A DNA stretch of 21,591 nucleotides from contig JAKBXD010000010.1 of assembly GCA_021840785.1 (NCBI GenBank), positions 1-21,591 of the forward strand, read 5' to 3'. Below the pieces are notes generated by a model. The model was given only the letters and a program-made list of their open reading frames with translations, did no database searches and was not told where the DNA came from. Shown in pieces: positions 8,786 through 16,077 of this stretch. Every line of letters begins with the position of its first letter. Positions within the stretch are counted from its first letter, which is position 1. The stretch is from Pseudomonadota bacterium. Lineage in GTDB: Bacteria > Pseudomonadota > Gammaproteobacteria > Acidithiobacillales > Acidithiobacillaceae. Both the position numbers and the translations under genes were made by a program.

Positions 8786-9300
8786 CACCAGTCGGCTTGC
8801 CAATCCACGATAATCCGCCCGACGGACAGATCCACACCCGCAGAGGCTTCGGCCGACCACGGAATGAGCAGCTCACCGCCCTTGCCGTCGTCGACCACCA
8901 TCACGTCATTCGCCCCGGTTTCCAGGAAAGCGGACACGGTGCCCAGAGCGACACCCTCTCGGTTCAGTACCCTCAATCCGATCAGCGTGCTCCAGTAAAA
9001 TTCACCGGCTCCCGGATCAGGCAATTCAGCCCTGAGCACCGCGATCTCCTGCCCGATAAGGGCACGCGCCTGCTCACGGTCATCCACCTGCTCAAGCTTG
9101 GCCACCACACCCTCGCCCTGCATACGCCCGTCTTCCAGCACCCAAGGGCGCCGGGCCGGGCCGAGATACCAGGGCGAGTAATCGAGGATGGCGTCGCGCT
9201 CTTCGGTAAAAGAAAAAACCTTTACCATACCGCGCACACCATAGATGCCGGAGACACGCCCCAGCACCACCCACTCCCCGGCGTCAGACGCTGGCAACAC
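8785..9300 (-). CDS. rimM: Ribosome maturation factor RimM
   Basis: RimM helps the 30S head assemble, binding S19. The protein (171 residues from the TTG at 9300) has the N-terminal RimM barrel starting [20 protein letters not shown] and the C-terminal PRC-like barrel with [24 protein letters not shown] and LLIPW. The start is uncertain because there is no ATG: TTG at 9300 lies inside the rpsP end, overlapping by 17 nt. GTG codons at 9270 and 9267 lie just after the rpsP stop and close behind a GGGGAG, so they are good alternatives and would make the protein 10-11 residues shorter. It is followed by trmD with a one-base overlap. Confidence 0.96.
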   Translation of the reverse strand: MLPASDAGEWVVLGRVSGIYGVRGMVKVFSFTEERDAILDYSPWYLGPARRPWVLEDGRMQGEGVVAKLEQVDDREQARALIGQEIAVLRAELPDPGAGEFYWSTLIGLRVLNREGVALGTVSAFLETGANDVMVVDDGKGGELLIPWSAEASAGVDLSVGRIIVDWQADW

Positions 9301-9544
9301 CCGTCTTGCTCACGCCTTCTTTCTTCAGAAAGCCGGCGACGGTGTCGGACGGCTGGGCACCCTGGCTCAACCAGTAAGCGGCGCGTTCTTTGTTGATCCG
9401 CAGCTCGGCTACTGCGCCAATGGGATTGTAAAAGCCCAGACGCTCAATAAAACGACCATCCCGACGGCTACGGCTGTCGGTCACCACAATGTGATAAAAA
9501 GGCCGCTTCTTGGCGCCGCCCCGGGCCATACGAATGACTACCAT
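9284..9544 (-). CDS. rpsP: 30S ribosomal protein S16
   Basis: S16 is an early-assembly protein of the small subunit. The 86-residue product has the family N-terminus [20 protein letters not shown], then [19 protein letters not shown] and the C-terminal [12 protein letters not shown]. The ATG at 9544 is preceded by AAGGAG on the - strand. It opens the rpsP-rimM-trmD-rplS unit and lies 70 nt after ffh. Confidence 0.98.
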   Translation of the reverse strand: MVVIRMARGGAKKRPFYHIVVTDSRSRRDGRFIERLGFYNPIGAVAELRINKERAAYWLSQGAQPSDTVAGFLKKEGVSKTGVASV

Positions 9545-9567
9545 GTGTTCTCCTTAACCATGATCCT

Positions 9568-9584
9568 CTCCCACTGTGCGGGAG
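9568..9584 (-). promoter_or_regulatory. Hairpin in the ffh-rpsP gap
   Basis: On the - strand CTCCC-GCACAGT-GGGAG forms a 5-bp stem, extendable to 7 bp with a G-U and a C-G pair around an ACA loop. It lies 24 nt before the rpsP ATG. There is no T-run, so it may be a leader structure or processing site rather than a terminator. Evidence is the inverted repeat only. Confidence 0.35.
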
Positions 9585-9614
9585 AAAGGCGCGTATCGTA
9601 ACTAAAAACAAGCT

Positions 9615-10991
9615 CTAACGGAAGGGTAAACTGTCCTTCAACATCGATTTGGGATTCATCCCCAGCAAACGGCTGAGCCCCCGGCCCCCTTTACCCATTT
9701 TTTTGAACATCTTTTGCATCATTTCGAACTGCTTGAGCAGGCGGTTGACCTCGGTGACGGTCGTGCCGGAACCCGCCGCAATCCGCCGCCGCCGCGAGGC
9801 TTTGATGATGTCCGGATGACGTCGTTCGCCGGGCGTCATGGAGTTGATGATGGCCTCCAGACGGCGCATCGACTTGCCATCCTGCATGGCGCTCTGCGCC
9901 TCGGCGGGCAACTCGCCCATGCCGGGCAGCTTATCCATGATACTGGCCATACCGCCCATGCGCTCAAGCTGACGCAGCTGCTCGCGGAAATCTTCCAGAT
10001 CGAAGCCCTTGCCGCTGCGCAGCTTGTCGGTCATTTTCCGGGCCTGATCTTGGTCCACGTCCTGCTGGACCTGCTCCACCAGGCTGACAATGTCGCCCAT
10101 GCCCAGAATGCGCGAGGCCATACGATCCGGATAGAAAGGTTCCAGGCCCTTGCGAATCTTTTCACCGATCCCGATGAACTTGATGGGCTTGCCGGTAATG
10201 GCCCGCACCGACAGGGCCGCGCCACCGCGGGCGTCACCATCCGCCTTGGTGAGGATCACGCCGGTCAGCGGCAGGGCGTCGTTAAAGGCCTTGGCGGTAT
10301 TCACCGCATCCTGACCGGTCATGGCATCGACCACGAAAAGCAATTCCACCGGTTTGACCGCCGCGGTCAGGGCCTGCGCCTCGGCCATCATTTCGCTGTC
10401 CACGTGCAGACGCCCCGCCGTGTCGACGATGAGCACGTCGTAGACGCCGCGCTGCGCCGCTTCCACCGCATCCTGGGCGATGCGCACCGGCTGCTGATCG
10501 GGGCTGGAGGGGAATACATCCACCGCAATATCTTTACCGAGATGCGCCAACTGCTCCATAGCGGCAGGACGATAGACGTCGGTACTGACCATCAGCACAC
10601 GCTTCTTTTCCTTGTCCTTGAGCCACAGGGCGAGTTTGGCGCTGGTGGTGGTCTTACCTGAGCCCTGCAAGCCGGCGAGCAGGATCACCGCCGGGGGACG
10701 CGCGCTGAGATCGAGGCGATCATTGTGCGCGCCCATCAACTTCACCAGTTCATCATGGACGATCTTGACGAAGACCTGCCCCGGCGTGAGGCTCTTGATC
10801 ACGGCTTCGCCCATGGCCTCTTCGCGGACGTTATTAATGAAGTCCTTGACCACCGGCAGGGCTACGTCGGCCTCCAGCAGCGCCAGCCGCACATCGCGCA
10901 GGGCGTCGCGGATATTATCCTCGCTCAGCCGTCCCTGGCCGCGCAAGTTCTTGAAGGTCTGGGTCAGTTTCTGGGTCAGATTGTCAAACAT
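9615..10991 (-). CDS. ffh: Signal recognition particle GTPase Ffh (SRP54)
   Basis: Ffh binds 4.5S RNA and signal sequences of nascent membrane proteins and delivers ribosomes to FtsY. The 458-residue protein has the N domain (about 1-90), the G domain with P-loop GLQGSGKT (107-114), DTAGR (190-194) and TKAD (248-251), and a methionine-rich M domain (about 300-455) with GGMASIMDKLPGMGEL and RRRRIAAGSGT. The ATG at 10991 is chosen over a TTG 17 codons upstream because MFDNLTQKL is the usual N-terminus and a GGGGGA lies just before it. It heads the - strand series towards rpsP, as in many proteobacteria. Length is normal (E. coli 453). Confidence 0.98.
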   Translation of the reverse strand: MFDNLTQKLTQTFKNLRGQGRLSEDNIRDALRDVRLALLEADVALPVVKDFINNVREEAMGEAVIKSLTPGQVFVKIVHDELVKLMGAHNDRLDLSARPPAVILLAGLQGSGKTTTSAKLALWLKDKEKKRVLMVSTDVYRPAAMEQLAHLGKDIAVDVFPSSPDQQPVRIAQDAVEAAQRGVYDVLIVDTAGRLHVDSEMMAEAQALTAAVKPVELLFVVDAMTGQDAVNTAKAFNDALPLTGVILTKADGDARGGAALSVRAITGKPIKFIGIGEKIRKGLEPFYPDRMASRILGMGDIVSLVEQVQQDVDQDQARKMTDKLRSGKGFDLEDFREQLRQLERMGGMASIMDKLPGMGELPAEAQSAMQDGKSMRRLEAIINSMTPGERRHPDIIKASRRRRIAAGSGTTVTEVNRLLKQFEMMQKMFKKMGKGGRGLSRLLGMNPKSMLKDSLPFR

Positions 10992-11206
10992 GGGTCCCCC
11001 TCGTGTAGGGTGGATTTTGGACTGTATGAGGCGGTCGCGCAATGCGTGACATCACGCCTCCTGCCGCATCGCCAGAGGATTGGGCTGATGCCTTGGTCGG
11101 CTCCATACATACCAGAACAGGAGCGGTCCAATCCTGGCTCTCCAGATCAGAAAGGCAGTGTAAGCGGAATAGCAAAGCTTGCATAAGGCAGAATATTTTC
11201 TATAGA
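10992..11206. other. Intergenic region upstream of ffh
   Basis: This 215-bp region probably holds the ffh promoter (reading left). A perfect short dyad GCGTGA-CA-TCACGC lies at 11044-11057, about 55-65 nt before the ffh start. On the - strand a TTGGAC near 11120 is a possible -35, but its -10 partner is poor. GC falls sharply right of about 11180, where the AT-rich accessory stretch begins. No convincing gene is seen here. Confidence 0.4.
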
Positions 11207-11521
11207 TTATTTAAAGATGTAATAAACATGAATTCCAGCTCGCGTCTGTTCCTCAATTATTTCTGCAAACTCGCCAGGTTCATTTTTCGTACTTAAAACA
11301 AAGATCCTTTCAATTATCACCCCCTTGCGGGCCTGGCGAAAGTTTAGCTCTGAATGCTCAGACCCATGTTTCCCCGTTTTCCAATAGAACTTCTTTGTCA
11401 AACTACTCACCACTTTGAATGTCTGATCAGGTTCTATAGATATCATGGAATATATAGTCGGAACCATGTTCTGCAGGGTGGTTAGGTACTTGCAGACCAA
11501 CGGTATCTTGCCCGCCCGCAA
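11207..11521 (-). CDS. Doubtful small ORF (104 aa) in an AT-rich stretch
   Basis: The reading would begin at a TTG (11521) with no Shine-Dalgarno; an internal ATG is a weaker alternative. The sequence reads like the C-terminal end of a larger protein: basic and aromatic (KKFYWKTGKHG), then RKGVIIERIFVL and a final GIHVYYIFK. I do not recognise the family. The frame stays open upstream to the TAA at 11549 that ends the small gene behind dabA, so one stop codon separates the two. Base composition is clearly more AT-rich than the flanking genes. The best guess is a remnant of a transferred gene or a recently acquired orphan; it may not be expressed. Confidence 0.3.
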   Translation of the reverse strand: MRAGKIPLVCKYLTTLQNMVPTIYSMISIEPDQTFKVVSSLTKKFYWKTGKHGSEHSELNFRQARKGVIIERIFVLSTKNEPGEFAEIIEEQTRAGIHVYYIFK

Positions 11522-11548
11522 TAACCGTAGATACGTGATTAGAACGTC

Positions 11549-11837
11549 TTAAGATCTGGCAAATGGACTGGGCCATAAACGCTCCGCAAGGAACCAAGTC
11601 ATCTCAGGGATATCTGTAGCCCATTGAGACAACTGATCGGCATTTGCAAGAGATTGTTCACTTGCGTGAGTTGTCTGGCTGGTTAGTGCCGCTATCCTTT
11701 GCATGGGCGCGTACAGCAGTTGCATGAGTCGTTCCCTTTGGCGGGTGACTACACTGGAAAGATGATCCTTGGTACCCAAGTTTGCCGGAAGCGATCTGTT
11801 CGATTTCTGATCGTATTTCTTCGTTGATTGTGTCCAT
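11549..11837 (-). pseudogene. Small gene behind dabA, apparently split by a +1 frameshift
   Basis: An ATG at 11837 has a good ribosome-binding site (GGAGAG, 8 nt spacing) and starts MDTINEEIRSEIEQIASGK. After about codon 19 this frame turns into low-quality sequence and ends at 11658. The +1 frame takes over at about 11780 and gives a plausible helical protein (TKDHLSSVVTRQRERLMQLL ... AERLWPSPFARS) to a stop at 11549. The second frame has no usable start of its own, only a TTG at 11779 without a Shine-Dalgarno. Skipping one base at AAACTTGGG joins them into one product of about 95 residues. The start lies 41 nt after the dabA stop on the same strand, so it is probably part of the dab operon. 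I do not recognise the family. It could be a true pseudogene, a sequencing error, or recoding at the CTT codon. Confidence 0.5.
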
Positions 11838-11878
11838 GATGTATTCTCTCCATATGAGAAAAGCAGTCGGGGTCTCCA

Positions 11879-14290
11879 CTACATCTTTACCCAGTTTCCT
11901 GCGGCCCGCCGTTCAAAAAGACTGCCGTCGGGGGCGATTTGGATGACTGTTAACCAGCGGTTGTTCACTAACTGGCCAAGGGCTCCGTTACCATCAATGA
12001 TGCGATCCATGGCTTCTATGGGTGCTTCAACAAAGGCAGATAATCGCAGAGGCTCGTGCTGTAACCCGCTGTTACTATCCCGTAGGGACTGCTCCGACAG
12101 CCCAATGCGCAGGTCACCCCCGTTACCCTCCAGGACACCAATGGTTCCGCCAACCACGTTGTGCAATACCTTGTTACCACAACCTTGCCGTTGGTTATCG
12201 ACAATGGAGCCGTAGTACTGCATGTTGATCCAGTTGGCCACCACTAGAGGCGCGGTCATGATCAGGGTTAAAACCGCAAAGTCCGGATCCTTCCCTACAT
12301 CGTAGTCGTGGAGGAACGCTCGGCCGGCAAGATTCATCTCGCGGGTACGCCAACGAGGCGCGGCAATAAAAGCAGCGTTCCCCGCCAAAGCCCATTCTGG
12401 ACGCACCTGAGACCAATCTCGTCCGCGATAGGCCATGTTTCGAGCCACTGTCTCCGGGTCCCGTACATCGGGCTCCAGACGCAACATCCTTTCCAAGCGG
12501 GTGAGATTGGCCGCCTTTTCCAAAGCTTGTCGCAACTCGGCGAGGAGTCCGGCATCCAAGCGGGGATCATCCATCCCACCCAGGATTTCGACCCGATCAG
12601 TTGTCGTGTCGTGGAGTGCGGGCAGGAAGCAACAGCGTGGATCCAGATCCCAACCTTTGTCTACCAGAGACTTACGCACCTGTGGATCATTGAGGAGGCC
12701 GGCGGCCGCCTTTGCATTCACCTCTCCGGTCTGCCCGGCGCATGCGCCACAGTCCAGTCCTGCCCGGTGCGGGTTATTGGTGTTGGAACTTCCGTGGCCG
12801 GCTAGGAGAACGATGGGAGCCACACCGCGGTTCAAACCCAAACCGGTGAGAATGAATTCCGCCATGGCCACACGTTCCTGCAGGGTTAGGGATTCCGGCA
12901 GAACACACTGTAACGTGGCCCGTTCCGCTGCCGAAAGCCCTGCTTCGTCGGGAGGGATGGAAGGTCGGTGCCATCCCATGGTGTCCGCCAAAAGGCGGCC
13001 CACATATGACAAACCAGCCGTTTCGACAAAAGAAAAACAAGAAGCAGCCGAAAGCTTGAAATGCTTCCACTCCGCCCCCCTTCGTAGCCGCCGAAATCGT
13101 CTCTCGATGATGGCCTTGGTCCCCTGTTCCATCACATGTACCCCGGGATTGAGAAGAACCGGCGTTTGAGTTCTTGGGGCATAATCCCCCTGTCGGCGAT
13201 AATCCAACAGCACACCAAAAAATCCCGCGAAGCCGATGGTATCAAGGGTTGGCATAACGCCTTCCAGGTGGCGACGGAACACCTCGGAACGAACGTCAAT
13301 ACAAAAAGCAGCCTGTACCAAAGGGGCGGTTGAATTCTTTTTCTTTGCCGGTTGGCGGCGGATGCTGGTCGCTACTTGTCGACGATAGGCGATTTCAGAG
13401 GCGCGCAGGAGCACTTCTCCACGTCGGGCGTCCTCCATATCCGCACTTTTATCATCGACGATCCAAGCCTGTATTTGGCGATGCCAGCGTTCCAACACCT
13501 TCGACTGAGCCGTTTGCCGTAAGAGCGCTTCCCAAACCATGCGAATCGTCAAAAGATCAAGCAGATCCTCATCACTACATCCCTGTAACTCTGCCTGCCA
13601 CAGCAGATACCTGCACCAGCTGGCCCAGCCACCGATGGATTTGAGAAGTACTAAGAGATAGGCCTCCTCCGCAGGCTGGGGAATCCCCATCGTTTGTAAC
13701 GCCCACTGCCTGGCCGCTGCGCCATTGGAAGACAATGCGAGAAGTTGTGACCGCACGGGCCTGAGGCCCATAGGGCCAAGGCTTCGGTCAGCGAGGGTGT
13801 ATTGACGCCAGGTTCCAAAGAGGCCGGTCTTGGGATCCTTGGGAATGGACCACAACGACTGCCCACGATCATAATACGCCGCAAGGAAGTGGCTGATCTG
13901 CTCCACCACGTATCGGGAAACTGAGGCATGGCCACGGAGATCCATCAGCTCCGGCAAACGCGGCAAACGCATGGGTAACTCAGAAGATTCACGGAGATAC
14001 TCTCTCCAGCCCTCCTCATCGACATCCAGACCAAGATCCTCCGTCGCTTGAAGGATGTCGACCATGTTGAGCTTGCCATTTTGGAGAAGATCAGCGTACC
14101 AGCGCCGATCCATGATAACCCGCTCTCCGACCGTCCCTTGCAGTTGCGCAGCCACCTCGGAGAAGGACCGGTCCGCGAAGCCCCAGTAGGGATTGACGGC
14201 CACAAAGCTGTCCAGCGGCCATACCGGCGCAATCCGGTGAATCACCCGATCAAGAAGTTGCTGTGCGTTTTCTGCGGCTACCGTACTCAT
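11879..14290 (-). CDS. dabA: Inorganic carbon accumulator subunit DabA (DUF2309)
   Basis: DabA is the large cytoplasmic subunit of the DAB CO2/bicarbonate accumulation complex. It is a beta-carbonic-anhydrase-like zinc protein thought to hydrate CO2 in one direction, driven by the cation gradient through DabB. The protein has 803 residues. The zinc and active-site set is visible: C330 and D332 (CIDVRSEVFRR), H499 (LAGHGSSN) and C514 (GLDCGACAG). These correspond to C351, D353, H524 and C539 of the Halothiobacillus DabA2 protein, with nearly the same spacing. Further family motifs are PLDSFVAVNPYWG near the N-terminus and MQYYGSIVDNQRQGCGNKV near the C-terminus. The start overlaps the dabB stop by 4 nt (ATGA), so the two are translated together. 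All key residues are intact. Confidence 0.96.
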   Translation of the reverse strand: MSTVAAENAQQLLDRVIHRIAPVWPLDSFVAVNPYWGFADRSFSEVAAQLQGTVGERVIMDRRWYADLLQNGKLNMVDILQATEDLGLDVDEEGWREYLRESSELPMRLPRLPELMDLRGHASVSRYVVEQISHFLAAYYDRGQSLWSIPKDPKTGLFGTWRQYTLADRSLGPMGLRPVRSQLLALSSNGAAARQWALQTMGIPQPAEEAYLLVLLKSIGGWASWCRYLLWQAELQGCSDEDLLDLLTIRMVWEALLRQTAQSKVLERWHRQIQAWIVDDKSADMEDARRGEVLLRASEIAYRRQVATSIRRQPAKKKNSTAPLVQAAFCIDVRSEVFRRHLEGVMPTLDTIGFAGFFGVLLDYRRQGDYAPRTQTPVLLNPGVHVMEQGTKAIIERRFRRLRRGAEWKHFKLSAASCFSFVETAGLSYVGRLLADTMGWHRPSIPPDEAGLSAAERATLQCVLPESLTLQERVAMAEFILTGLGLNRGVAPIVLLAGHGSSNTNNPHRAGLDCGACAGQTGEVNAKAAAGLLNDPQVRKSLVDKGWDLDPRCCFLPALHDTTTDRVEILGGMDDPRLDAGLLAELRQALEKAANLTRLERMLRLEPDVRDPETVARNMAYRGRDWSQVRPEWALAGNAAFIAAPRWRTREMNLAGRAFLHDYDVGKDPDFAVLTLIMTAPLVVANWINMQYYGSIVDNQRQGCGNKVLHNVVGGTIGVLEGNGGDLRIGLSEQSLRDSNSGLQHEPLRLSAFVEAPIEAMDRIIDGNGALGQLVNNRWLTVIQIAPDGSLFERRAAGNWVKM

Positions 14291-15981
14291 TGGACACCTC
14301 CGGAATGACCTATAACATCTTGATTACGAGCAATAGATTGAAGCGATTCCACAGCGAGGTTTTTGCGCGGCAACTCCACACCCACGCGCTCTGACCAAAA
14401 CCGATGCGAGAACTGTTCAACCCAAACATCTGCATATAGCCCATTGTATAGATGCGTAAAAAGGACCAGTTGGAGTTTTTGGGGCAGCAGTGCTCTGCCC
14501 GGACCCTGCAGCCAACTCAAGATCAGGAAACTCACTGCCGCCAGTCCCACGAGCCACAGATACAGGGTGCTGACGGATACCATGGATCTGGTCATATCTG
14601 ACGTAAAACCCCAGACGAATAGCGTGTGCAGAATCAGGTAGGTGAATCCCATGCTTGCAGCCACCAGCAGTGCTACAAAGCGATCAGGCAGTGCATCAAA
14701 CTGAAAGCCTTTCACCAAAATTTGCGACACTGCCACGGCCACGATCACCACCAAGGCGATCCAGGTAGGATCTCGTAGTGGATTCTCCGCAAAAGCCCAG
14801 GCTCCGCCCCCAGAGATAACCAGCCCAAAGATGATCGCCGCCAACCACGAGGTCATAGAGGGAATCTTCTTTCCTCCAGGCGGCACCTGTCGCAGTTGGT
14901 CCGTAACGCTACCTGAAGAAAGAAATGCGTGGGCCTTGTACAAGGAGTGCCCAATTAAGTGCAACAAAGCCAAGGGGAAAAGCCCGAGCCCCAACTCCAG
15001 TGACATGAAGCCCAGCTGGGCTGTGGTCGACCATGCCAACATGGATTTGACCGCCGTTTGTGTGGTCATAACCAACGAGGCGATAACGACGGTTGCCAGG
15101 CCAACCAGTCCCAAGAAAAGCAGCGCATCCGGGACTCGGACCAAAAGGGGGCTGGTACGCAGGGCAATAATTGCGCCACTGTAAACGACCCCGGCGTGCA
15201 TCAGAGCCGAGACAGGCGTGGGTGCTTCCATGACTTGTATCAACCAGCCCTGAAAAGGAAAGTGGGCACTTTTCAAAATGACCGCACCAACAATCAACCA
15301 AGCGGCCAGCTGCAAGACTGAGGGCATATTCCCAGCTTGCTCAGCGAAGTGCCGAATAGCGCTGAACTGAAGGCTCCCGACCTGTTGACCGATCAGCACG
15401 GTGGCCGCCACCAAAAAAAGGTCAGCCGTACGGCTAAAGATAGACTTCTTGTGGGCCGCCATAATGGCTTTGGGCCGTTCGCTATAAAACTTGAGGAGCT
15501 TGTGCAGGCTAAAGCCTGTGGCAATAATCCCGAGCGTGAATAACCCAATGTTCCCCGAAACCACCACCAATAGGAAAAAGCCCCCGGTGAAAGCCAACAG
15601 GCGAAAAAAACGGGCCTGATGGGGATCACCATCCAGGTACTCCACACTGTATTGGGCAATCATGAGAATGACAAAGGAAACAAGTGTGGCCAATACCAAC
15701 GTCAGCCCGTTGACTGCAATGGAAAAAGGGAGATCAAAAGACAAGCCTGGAAGGGGCAGCATTGCAATTTCAAGACCGCCTTGTGCGCCCAGAAAAAAGC
15801 TGATATCGCCAGCCAGGGCCGCCAACAGCGCCCCAATCGCTGCCCAGCGAACACGGTAACGGGTACCCAAGGCTGAATGGCGGGTCGCCCGCACGGCGGG
15901 CAACGCCGCCACGAGGAGCCCTGCCGGCATCAACGCCAGAAATGTGCCCGTAAGCCACGGTATGGAGATTATGGTATTCAT
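14287..15981 (-). CDS. dabB: Inorganic carbon accumulator membrane subunit DabB (NuoL/MrpA-like)
   Basis: DabB is the integral membrane partner of DabA. It is related to proton-pumping subunits of complex I and Mrp antiporters and probably couples cation flow to CO2 hydration. The 564-residue protein has about 14-15 hydrophobic segments. The proton_antipo_M core includes KSAHFPFQGWLIQVMEAPTP, then MHAGVVYSGAI, an AWSTTAQLGFM segment and LIGHSLYKAHAFL, which carry the Lys and His residues conserved in the family. The ATG at 15981 is set by GAGGAGG on the - strand, 5 nt spacing. It lies 81 nt after the LysR gene in the same direction and overlaps dabA. Annotation as NADH dehydrogenase subunit 5 would be misleading: the direct DabA partner and the absence of other nuo genes argue for DabB. 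Confidence 0.94.
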   Translation of the reverse strand: MNTIISIPWLTGTFLALMPAGLLVAALPAVRATRHSALGTRYRVRWAAIGALLAALAGDISFFLGAQGGLEIAMLPLPGLSFDLPFSIAVNGLTLVLATLVSFVILMIAQYSVEYLDGDPHQARFFRLLAFTGGFFLLVVVSGNIGLFTLGIIATGFSLHKLLKFYSERPKAIMAAHKKSIFSRTADLFLVAATVLIGQQVGSLQFSAIRHFAEQAGNMPSVLQLAAWLIVGAVILKSAHFPFQGWLIQVMEAPTPVSALMHAGVVYSGAIIALRTSPLLVRVPDALLFLGLVGLATVVIASLVMTTQTAVKSMLAWSTTAQLGFMSLELGLGLFPLALLHLIGHSLYKAHAFLSSGSVTDQLRQVPPGGKKIPSMTSWLAAIIFGLVISGGGAWAFAENPLRDPTWIALVVIVAVAVSQILVKGFQFDALPDRFVALLVAASMGFTYLILHTLFVWGFTSDMTRSMVSVSTLYLWLVGLAAVSFLILSWLQGPGRALLPQKLQLVLFTHLYNGLYADVWVEQFSHRFWSERVGVELPRKNLAVESLQSIARNQDVIGHSGGVQ

Positions 15982-16032
15982 TGCTGCCTCCTCGGATGAA
16001 AGGACCGGGAAGGACTGTAACGCCGCGACAGG

Positions 16033-16077
16033 ATTTATTCAAATTGCATTTATAAATCATACCTATTTATTATTATA
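16033..16077 (-). promoter_or_regulatory. AT-rich dyad and -10-like sites between lysR and dabB
   Basis: ATTTAT (16033-16038) and ATAAAT (16052-16057) form a 6-bp interrupted dyad with a 13-bp spacer, about 52-76 nt upstream of the dabB ATG. On the - strand a perfect TATAAT (16077-16072) lies in the last LysR codons and a TATGAT follows it, but neither has a good -35. The size and place fit an operator or internal promoter for dabBA, possibly bound by the neighbouring LysR protein. This is motif reading only. Confidence 0.35.

Noticed and set aside
9714..10661. + strand ORF (315 aa) opposite ffh
   Set aside because: Antisense to the conserved Ffh G and M domains; a His/Gly/Leu-rich shadow without recognisable features.
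11042..11296. + strand ORF (84 aa) divergent from ffh
   Set aside because: The ATG has no Shine-Dalgarno, the ORF runs across the sharp GC change, and its product has no coherent composition. It also overlaps the likely ffh promoter.
12435..13169. + strand ORF (244 aa) opposite dabA
   Set aside because: Antisense to the intact DabA active-site region; Arg/Ser-rich shadow.
14287..15981. Annotation of dabB as NADH-quinone oxidoreductase subunit L/5
   Set aside because: Similarity to NuoL is real, but there are no other nuo genes and the gene overlaps dabA, so the DabB role is far better supported.
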